Source: Planctomycetota bacterium | GTDB taxonomy: Bacteria; Planctomycetota; UBA1135; UBA2386 | Direction of reading: 5' to 3' | Length of the DNA: 37,850 nt | Assembly: GCA_025459175.1 (NCBI GenBank) | Contig: JALORC010000118.1 | Location: forward strand, 1 to 37,850 | In this document: positions 32,337-37,850 of the stretch, in pieces | How positions within the stretch are numbered: the first letter of the stretch is position 1 | Layout of the letters: every line of letters starts with the position of its first letter | Made by a program: the position numbers and the translations under genes | Notes under the pieces: model-generated | Database searches by the model: none | What the model saw: the letters and a program-made list of their open reading frames with translations, nothing else | What the model was told of the DNA's origin: nothing

Positions 32337-33617
32337 TCAGCGCTCGGTCAGCAGCTGCTCGAACAGCTGCTGCGCCTGCGTCTCGGCCAGCCGCAGCCGT
32401 TCGTCGCCGCTCTCGGCGAAGCTCGCCTGCACGTGCGGGCGCAGCACCGGGAAGCCGGCCAGGTTCGGCTCCGGCGTGTCGCTGACCCGGTGGCACAGCG
32501 AACACTGGCCGCGGTAGGTCGAGTGCTTGGCGGTGCCGTAGTCGCGGAACAGGTCCTGGTCGTCGGCGGCGACGGCGCGGTAGATCGCTGCCGGTCGGCC
32601 CTCGCGCAGGCCCTGGCGCTCGAGCTGCCAGATGCCGAAGTCGAGGCCGTCGTGGGTGAACGTCTGGTTGTCGGCCCCGAGCGGATCGCGGTTCTGCAGC
32701 ACCTGGGTGCGGATGTCGACGACGATCGGCGTCGCGTGGGCCTTGCCGTCCTGGCCGAGCGCGATCAGCCCTTGCACCAGCACGGCGCGGAAGCCGATCG
32801 GCACGGTCGGCCCGCGCTTTTCGCTCGCGTCGCGCGGCTCGCCGCCGGCCTTCGGCAGCATGCTCGCCAGCGCCGCTTCGCCGTCGGGGTGGGCGAGGAA
32901 CACGCGCGACCACAGCAGCGTGCGTTCGGCGTCGAACAGGCGCGTCGAGCGCCGCAATACTTCGCGGTGCTCCTTGGCGGTGCCGAGCAGTGCGGGCGGC
33001 AGCGCGGTGCCGAGCTGGTCGCGGGTCGTTTCGTCGCCGAAGGCCAGCCCGAGTGGGTTCTGCAGCTGCGCCAGTTCGGCCGCGTCGAGCGCAACGAAAC
33101 GGGCCGCGCGCACGAGCCACTGCACGAGCTCCGGCTGTCGCCCGAGGTCGCGCAGCCGTTCGGCGGCGCGCAGCAGGTCGTTCTGGAACAGCACCGCGAG
33201 CGCGAGCGGGGCGCGCAGCGCCGCGCGGTCGTCGGCACCGAGCCCGCGCAGGAGGCCGGCGAGTTCCTCGACGGCGGCCGGCGGCACGTCCTCGAGCGGC
33301 AGCTGGCGGCCGTCGCCGCCGAACCACCGGCTGTCGTTCGCGGCGCCGGCGCGCTTCTGATGCACCCAACCGGCCTCGATCGGCGTGCCTTCGCGCGGCA
33401 GCACGCGGGCGACCTCGGTCGGGACCATGCGCACCGTCCACAGCGTGCGGAAGATGCGATTCAGCGGGTGCGCCGCGTCGGCGTGGTACGGGGCCAGCAC
33501 CGCGTCCTCGCGCAGCAGGCCGCGGTCCTGGCTGTCGGGCCCGTGGCGGCGGGAATCCTGAGCGGGTAGCAGTGCGGCGCCGCCCAACAGCATCACGACA
33601 GCGAGAGCAGGGAGCAT
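32337..33617 (-). CDS. Exported protein with a single c-type haem motif
   Basis: A 426-residue protein with a signal peptide (MLPALAVVMLLGGAALLPAQ). One haem-attachment motif, CSLCH (372-376), stands near the C-terminus with a possible distal ligand in the following RPHVQASF. The large N-terminal part is helical (ELAGLLRGLGADDRAALRAP, ERLRDLGRQPELVQWLVRAA) and contains a Trp/Phe-rich segment DSRWFGGDGRQLPLEDVP. No known multi-haem or peroxidase family is recognised; planctomycetes have many proteins with a haem c module attached to unrelated domains. Electron transfer in the periplasm is inferred. TACGCT-N6 precedes the ATG. Confidence 0.75.
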   Translation of the reverse strand: MLPALAVVMLLGGAALLPAQDSRRHGPDSQDRGLLREDAVLAPYHADAAHPLNRIFRTLWTVRMVPTEVARVLPREGTPIEAGWVHQKRAGAANDSRWFGGDGRQLPLEDVPPAAVEELAGLLRGLGADDRAALRAPLALAVLFQNDLLRAAERLRDLGRQPELVQWLVRAARFVALDAAELAQLQNPLGLAFGDETTRDQLGTALPPALLGTAKEHREVLRRSTRLFDAERTLLWSRVFLAHPDGEAALASMLPKAGGEPRDASEKRGPTVPIGFRAVLVQGLIALGQDGKAHATPIVVDIRTQVLQNRDPLGADNQTFTHDGLDFGIWQLERQGLREGRPAAIYRAVAADDQDLFRDYGTAKHSTYRGQCSLCHRVSDTPEPNLAGFPVLRPHVQASFAESGDERLRLAETQAQQLFEQLLTER

Positions 33618-33623
33618 CCCCGC

Positions 33624-33629
33624 AGCGTA
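33624..33629 (-). promoter_or_regulatory. -10-like box TACGCT, 6 nt before the ATG at 33617
   Basis: TACGCT-N6-ATG on the minus strand. It lies between the structured element at 33654-33740 and the gene, so that element would be upstream of the transcript, not in its 5' leader. Confidence 0.55.
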
Positions 33630-33653
33630 GCTGCTCGGCGGTGGGGGAGAATC

Positions 33654-33740
33654 GGCGACAGTCCGTACCGTCTTCCCCGAGCTGCCACGCCTGTCCCTCG
33701 GTCGCTCGTCTTCGGCCGCACTCGCGGTAGGACTGTCGCC
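33654..33740. repeat. 87-bp element with long terminal inverted repeats
   Basis: GGCGACAGTCC at 33654-33664 pairs perfectly with GGACTGTCGCC at 33730-33740. After one bulged G (33665) the pairing continues with TACCG (33666-33670) and CGGTA (33725-33729), a 16-bp helix. Inside, CCGAG (33677-33681) and CTCGG (33697-33701) form a second hairpin. The region is noncoding. It may be a MITE-like repeat or a structured RNA; no target-site duplication is obvious. Confidence 0.65.
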
Positions 33741-33799
33741 ACCTCAGGTGCACTCCGGCGGCGCCGTTCCGACCACGCGGGGCAAAAATCTTCTGCTGG

Positions 33800-34489
33800 C
33801 TAGCGCTGGCCGGCGACCCGCGTGCGGTGCAGCAGCACCGACAGCGGCCCGGTGCCAGAGGCGCGCCGCAGCACCGCGTGGGTCAGCTGCAGCCGTTCGT
33901 CGTCACCGAGGTCCAGCGCCTCGGCGTAGGCATCGACCAGGTCGCCCGGCGAGCCCGCCTCGAGCAGGTGCGCGCCGAGCACCCCGTGCACCGCCCGCAG
34001 CCCGGCGTTGCGCAACCCGTCGGCGAGCGTGTCGTCGGCGCAGCCGTGCAGCGCCGCGAGCCGCGCCTCGGGCCAGCCCAGGTCGCGGGCGGCGGCCAGC
34101 AGTTCGGGCAGCATCGGCGCGCCCGGCAGGTCGAACACGAACCGGCCGCCCGGCCGCAGGTTGGCGCGGGCGAGGTCGGCCAGCGCGCCGAGCGGCGGCA
34201 GCGGGCCGGTGGCTGGGGCCATCAGCAGCGCATCGAAGGTGCCGAAGCGTTCGCCGGCCGCCGCTTCGTTGACGATCACCTGCACGTGCTCGAGGTCGAG
34301 CGCTGCCAGTTGTTCGGCCTGCTGGCGGTCGCGCAGCACCAGCACCAGTTCGCCGTCGCGGCCGATGCGGGCGGCGAGGTGGCGCGCCGGGGCGATCGGC
34401 ACGCCGACCGCGAGCAGGCGATCGTGCCGCCGCACGTCGAGCAAGCTCATCGCCGCCGGCAGCCACGGCTCTGCGTCGACCGACACCAT
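33800..34489 (-). CDS. Methyltransferase-like protein
   Basis: A 229-residue protein with a class I SAM-methyltransferase layout: LLDVRRHDRLLAVGVPIAPA at the SAM-loop position (degenerate GxGxG), GELVLVLRDRQQAEQLAALD for the second strand, FGTFDALLMAPATG for motif IV and LRPGGRFVFDLPG for the post-motif strand. The C-terminal part is typical of small-molecule methyltransferases. The SAM-binding glycines are reduced (AVGVPIAP), so it may bind a different cofactor or be inactive. Substrate unknown. The ATG at 34489 has TACGCT six bases upstream. It is divergent from the spermidine-synthase-like gene. Confidence 0.65.
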   Translation of the reverse strand: MVSVDAEPWLPAAMSLLDVRRHDRLLAVGVPIAPARHLAARIGRDGELVLVLRDRQQAEQLAALDLEHVQVIVNEAAAGERFGTFDALLMAPATGPLPPLGALADLARANLRPGGRFVFDLPGAPMLPELLAAARDLGWPEARLAALHGCADDTLADGLRNAGLRAVHGVLGAHLLEAGSPGDLVDAYAEALDLGDDERLQLTHAVLRRASGTGPLSVLLHRTRVAGQR

Positions 34490-34495
34490 GCCGGC

Positions 34496-34501
34496 AGCGT
34501 A
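34496..34501 (-). promoter_or_regulatory. -10-like box TACGCT, 6 nt before the ATG at 34489
   Basis: TACGCT-N6-ATG on the minus strand, third of three identical boxes in this gene block. Confidence 0.55.
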
Positions 34502-34632
34502 GCGGCAACCGGGGGCTGTCGCGCCGGTGGCGTCGATGCTGCGGCGCTTTGGACCGCGGCGGTGCCCGACCCCGGTTCGAGGGGTAGGCTGTGGGACCCG
34601 CTCGGCGCGTTCCGGGCGCCACCAATCCCGAC

Positions 34633-36945
34633 ATGGGCGCCACCACAGCCTCCCGCAGTTTGTCCGTCGCGATCAGCGTGTTCTTCCTGTCCGGATTCGC
34701 GGCCCTCACCTACCAGGTGGTCTGGCAGCGCCTGCTGATCGTCTTCGCCGGCGGCGACGTCCATGCCGTCACGCTGATCGTCACGGCCTACATGGGCGGT
34801 CTGGGGCTCGGCAGTCTGCTCGGCGGGCGCCTCGCGGACCGCCTCGGGGTGCGCCGCAGCCTGGTGGCGTTCGCCCTGGTCGAGCTGTTGATCGGCGCGT
34901 TCGCGCTGGTCAGCAAGAACGTCTACTACGACGGGCTCTACGCCCACCTGCCACCGACTCTGGGGCTGCCTGCACTCACGGCGGTGCTGTTCGCCAGCCT
35001 GCTGCTGCCCACCCTGCTGATGGGCATGTCGTTGCCGCTGCTGGCGCGCGCGCTGACGCCGTCGTTCGCCTCGATCGGGCGGGTCATCGGCGCGCTGTAC
35101 GGCTGGAACACCCTCGGCGCGGCTGCCGGCGCCTTGGTGTCGACCTGGCTGCTGTTGCCGCGCCTCGGCCTGCAAGGCTCGCTGTGGGTCGGTGCCGGTT
35201 GCAATCTGCTGTGTGCAGTGTGTGGTGCCTGGCTGGCGCGGCAACCCGCCGCGCCGCCGACGCTGGTCGCCGGGTTGCCGCCGATGGCCGACGCGGCACC
35301 CTCGGGACCGGTCCCGGCGAACCGTCGCGAGCCGTCGTTCGCCAGCTGGGTGCTGCTCTACGGCATCACCGGGTTCCTCGCTCTGTCGCTGGAGATCGTT
35401 TGGTTCCGCATGTTGGGCGTGATGCTGAAGTCGACGGCGTTCACGTTCGGCACCCTGTTGTTCGTCTACCTGTCCGGCTTCGGTCTCGGTGCGGCGCTCG
35501 GTGGTCGTCTGGTCCGGCGCGCGAAGGACCCCGGCGGACTGTTCCTGCTGCTGCAGGCGGGGGCCATGGCCTACGCGGGCGCGGCCCTCGTGGCCGTGCT
35601 GCTCGCGGCGGAGTTCGGCTGGCCGGCTCGGCTGGTGCAGTACTTCGGCGAGTACGAACCACTGTCGGTCTACGACATGGCCACCAGCGTCACCCATCTC
35701 GCCAACCTCGACTTCGGGGCGGCCCGGCCGTTCTTCCGCATGCTCGGCCTCTACGTGCTGTTGCCTGCGGTGTTCATCGGCCCCTCGACGCTGATGATGG
35801 GGCTCAGCATGCCCTGTCTGCAGCGCGCCAGCCACGATTCGCTCGAGACGCTGGGCCGCCGCCTGGGCATCCTGCTCGCTGTCAACATCCTCGGCAGCAT
35901 GCTCGGGGCGGCGCTGACCGGCTGGTTGCTGCTGCCCGTGCTCGGTACCGCATCGACGTTGCGATGGCTGGTGGTGGCGGGTGCGGCGGTGGCGACGCTC
36001 GCGTTGGTGCGCTACCGACGCCGTTCGCTCGCCGGGTCGCGGCCGGCCTGGGTGCTGGCCGCGACGGCGGTCCTGGTCGCGGTGGCCTTGCCCGATGGCG
36101 CCGAGCTGTGGGCCCGGCTGCACGGCACCGCGCGGCAGTCGGTGCTGCAGCGCGAGGACGGCTCGGGCCTTTCGGTGCTCAAGCAGGAGTCGGGCCAGCA
36201 GACCAGCGTGTTCGTGAACGGGATCGGGCAGAGCTGGATCCCCTACGGTGGCATCCACACGGCGCTCGGCGCGCTGCCGGCGTTGCTGCACCCGTCGCCG
36301 GCCCAGGTGCTGGTGATCGGCCTCGGTTCCGGCGACACGGTGTTCGCGGCCGGCGCGCGCCCGGAGGTCGAGCGGCTCGTCTGCGTGGAGATCATCGGCG
36401 CGCAGCTGGAGACGCTGCGGGCGTTGGTGCAGAAGACCGCCGATCCCGGTGTCGCGGCGTTGTTGTCCCACCCGCGCCTCGAACACCACGAAGGCGACGG
36501 CCGCGCCTTCATCCGCCGATCGGGCCAGAAGTTCGACGTGATCGAGGCCGACGCACTGCGTCCGACCAGCGCGTTCGCCGGCAATCTGTACTCGCTCGAG
36601 TACTTCCAGTTGCTCGCCGCGCATCTCGCTCCGGGCGGACTCGCCGTCACCTGGGCTCCGACCGAACGCGTGCGTCGGACCTTCCTGGTCGCGTTCCCGC
36701 ACGTGCTGGCGTTCGGCGATGTCTGGGTGGGCAGCAACAGTGTGATCGACTTCGATGCCGCCACGATCGAGCGACGCGCGGCGGCGGTGTCGGACTACTT
36801 CACCCGCGCCGGGGTATCGATCCGTGACGTCCTGCGACCGTTGCTCGGTTCGCCGCCGCGAGTCTATGGCCCCGATCACCCGCGCGACCGGCGCGATCTG
36901 AACACCGACTTGCACCCGCGCGACGAGTTCGCGCTGCCGCAGTAG
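34633..36945 (+). CDS. Membrane-anchored spermidine-synthase-like protein (fused MFS-type membrane domain)
   Basis: A 770-residue fusion. Residues 1-~470 form a polytopic membrane domain with the typical opening SVFFLSGFAALTYQVVWQRL, repeated as YGITGFLALSLEIVWFRMLG, and GMSLPLLARAL / GLSMPCLQRAS. The C-terminal ~220 residues are a spermidine-synthase-like methyltransferase fold: VLVIGLGSGDTVFAAG (about 559-574), VEIIGAQLETL, HHEGDGRAFIRRSGQKFDVI (about 618-637) and SAFAGNLYSLEYFQLLAAHL. The catalytic Asp region (normally D-x-x-D-P) reads EADALRP, so aminopropyl transfer is uncertain. Such fusions occur widely in planctomycetes and proteobacteria with unknown substrate. TAGGCT at 34585-34590 may be its promoter. 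Confidence 0.85.
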   Translation: MGATTASRSLSVAISVFFLSGFAALTYQVVWQRLLIVFAGGDVHAVTLIVTAYMGGLGLGSLLGGRLADRLGVRRSLVAFALVELLIGAFALVSKNVYYDGLYAHLPPTLGLPALTAVLFASLLLPTLLMGMSLPLLARALTPSFASIGRVIGALYGWNTLGAAAGALVSTWLLLPRLGLQGSLWVGAGCNLLCAVCGAWLARQPAAPPTLVAGLPPMADAAPSGPVPANRREPSFASWVLLYGITGFLALSLEIVWFRMLGVMLKSTAFTFGTLLFVYLSGFGLGAALGGRLVRRAKDPGGLFLLLQAGAMAYAGAALVAVLLAAEFGWPARLVQYFGEYEPLSVYDMATSVTHLANLDFGAARPFFRMLGLYVLLPAVFIGPSTLMMGLSMPCLQRASHDSLETLGRRLGILLAVNILGSMLGAALTGWLLLPVLGTASTLRWLVVAGAAVATLALVRYRRRSLAGSRPAWVLAATAVLVAVALPDGAELWARLHGTARQSVLQREDGSGLSVLKQESGQQTSVFVNGIGQSWIPYGGIHTALGALPALLHPSPAQVLVIGLGSGDTVFAAGARPEVERLVCVEIIGAQLETLRALVQKTADPGVAALLSHPRLEHHEGDGRAFIRRSGQKFDVIEADALRPTSAFAGNLYSLEYFQLLAAHLAPGGLAVTWAPTERVRRTFLVAFPHVLAFGDVWVGSNSVIDFDAATIERRAAAVSDYFTRAGVSIRDVLRPLLGSPPRVYGPDHPRDRRDLNTDLHPRDEFALPQ

Positions 36946-37026
36946 CCGTCGGCGGGCGCCGCGCGGCACCCGCGACAGCCGCGAACGGGCCGAGTCGCAA
37001 CGATGGCGGTGCTTCGCGATGGCGGG

Positions 37027-37032
37027 CATGAT
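37027..37032 (+). promoter_or_regulatory. -10-like box CATGAT, 6 nt before the glpD GTG
   Basis: CATGAT-N6-GTG, the same box and spacing as at 29575-29580. It was used in part to choose the GTG start. Confidence 0.4.
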
Positions 37033-37038
37033 CCGGCG

Positions 37039-37850
37039 GTGCGAACCGACCCGAAGCAGCTGCACACGCGGACCTTCGACCTGGTCGTCGTCGGCGCCGG
37101 CATCCAGGGCGCGGCGGTGGCGCGCGATGCGGTGTCGCGCGGGCTGTCGGTGCTGCTGGTCGAAGCGCGGGATCTCGCCGCCGGCACCAGTTCGCGCAGT
37201 TCGCGGCTGATCCACGGCGGGTTGCGCTATCTGCGCCACGGCCACTTCGCGTTGGTCCGGGAAGCGCTGCACGAACGCGAACGGCTGCTGCGGCTGTGCC
37301 CGCATCTGGTGCGGCCGCTGCCGATGCTGATGCCGTTCTTCCGCGATGGCGGCGGCAGTCGCTGGCAGCTGCGCCTGGGCACCTGGCTCTACCAGAAGCT
37401 CGCCGGCCGCAGCACGCTGCCGGGGCCGCGGGCCCTGTCGGCCGACAGCGCGGCCGCCGCGTTCCCCGGGCTGCGCACGCGCGGGCTGCGTTCGGCCCTG
37501 GTGTTCTACGACGCGGCGACCCAGGACACGCGGCTGGTGCTGGCGAACGTGCTGGCCGCGCACGCGGCCGGGGCGGTGGTCGCGACCCACACCGAGGTGA
37601 TCGGCGCGCGCGACGGCGCACTGCTGCTGCGCGACCGGATCGGCGGCGCCGAGGTCGAGGTGAAGAGCCAGCACGTCGTCAACGCCGCCGGGCCGCGCGC
37701 CGACGCGCTGCGCCGCCGGCTGCAGCTCCAGGGCCCCGACCTCGTGCGCACCAGCCGCGGCAGCCATCTGCTGCTGCCGCCGCGCGACGGCGAGCTGGCG
37801 CTGGCGGCGTTCCTGCCCGACCAGCGGATCCAGTTCGTGGTGCCGCACGA
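37039..37850 (+). CDS. glpD: Aerobic glycerol-3-phosphate dehydrogenase, N-terminal part (cut by window edge)
   Basis: The first 270 codons of an FAD-dependent glycerol-3-phosphate dehydrogenase (GlpD/GlpA family), which oxidises glycerol-3-phosphate to dihydroxyacetone phosphate and reduces quinone. FDLVVVGAGIQGAAVARDAV binds FAD, VEARDLAAGTSSRSSRLIHG and GLRYLRHGHFALVREALHER are the family signature, followed by LFYD-like ALVFYDAATQDTRLVLANVL, HVVNAAGPRAD and TSRGSHLLLPP. The GTG at 37039 has CATGAT six bases upstream; an in-frame ATG at 37003 is an alternative that adds 12 residues. It follows the spermidine-synthase-like gene by 93 bases on the same strand. Confidence 0.9.
   Translation, partial: MRTDPKQLHTRTFDLVVVGAGIQGAAVARDAVSRGLSVLLVEARDLAAGTSSRSSRLIHGGLRYLRHGHFALVREALHERERLLRLCPHLVRPLPMLMPFFRDGGGSRWQLRLGTWLYQKLAGRSTLPGPRALSADSAAAAFPGLRTRGLRSALVFYDAATQDTRLVLANVLAAHAAGAVVATHTEVIGARDGALLLRDRIGGAEVEVKSQHVVNAAGPRADALRRRLQLQGPDLVRTSRGSHLLLPPRDGELALAAFLPDQRIQFVVPH

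Noticed and set aside
33654..33740. Small SRP RNA
   Set aside because: No GGAAG/AGCA domain IV signature and the hairpin tip does not match.
34447..37848. A very long minus-strand open frame (over 1100 codons) opposite the spermidine-synthase-like and glpD genes
   Set aside because: It is rich in Arg, Gln and His, has no recognisable domain, and lies opposite two clear genes; long antisense frames are expected at this G+C content.

Overview
The window is GC-rich bacterial chromosome (roughly 70 % G+C by eye) with densely packed genes on both strands. The gene mix suggests a deep-branching, free-living planctomycete of the kind with many secreted repeat proteins: an ECF sigma factor of the 'LVHEA' type, Ser/Thr kinases (one complete, one cut by the left edge), a zinc-finger anti-sigma factor fused to TPR-like repeats, a secreted alpha/alpha-toroid protein, and several secreted proteins sharing an unnamed C-terminal domain. 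gmhA fits a lipopolysaccharide-bearing envelope. The assignment is inference; no rRNA or tRNA gene was seen.

Layout. 1-3.3 kb: 5' end of a kinase gene (minus), an ECF sigma factor whose 5' part seems frameshifted, and a secreted protein with carboxypeptidase-regulatory-like repeats. 3.3-4.0 kb: a DUF433/DUF5615 toxin-antitoxin pair with its own promoter box and terminator. 4.1-8.7 kb: an SF1 helicase and a large secreted repeat protein. 8.8-12.5 kb: pruA, a small zinc-ribbon protein, a lipoprotein and queG. 12.6-16.0 kb: a degenerate histidine-kinase-like protein, then an ECF sigma / soluble anti-sigma-TPR / secreted protein cluster. 16.1-19.1 kb: a glycerophosphodiesterase (minus), then a membrane protein, a class V aminotransferase and gmhA (plus). 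19.2-24.7 kb: secreted proteins, a short-chain dehydrogenase, a PH-like membrane protein and a transmembrane kinase. 24.9-29.6 kb (minus): secreted esterase, TauE/SafE permease, mdh, a Dabb-domain protein and a secreted protein. 29.6-37.85 kb: DUF2203 protein, ETF-ubiquinone oxidoreductase, a lipoprotein, a haem c protein, a methyltransferase-like protein, a membrane-anchored spermidine-synthase-like protein and the 5' part of glpD.

Central metabolism is represented by pruA (proline to glutamate), mdh, ETF-QO and glpD (electrons to quinone) and the glycerophosphodiesterase (glycerol-3-phosphate supply). They are scattered, not one operon.

The most unusual signal is in the start regions. Twelve genes have a hexamer of the form (T/C)ANNNT exactly six bases before the start codon, which would place transcription initiation at or next to the start codon (leaderless mRNA). 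Several other genes have a Shine-Dalgarno sequence instead. Three intergenic spacers hold compact structured or repeated DNA (19.10-19.20, 24.73-24.90 and 33.65-33.74 kb) that the genes do not explain.
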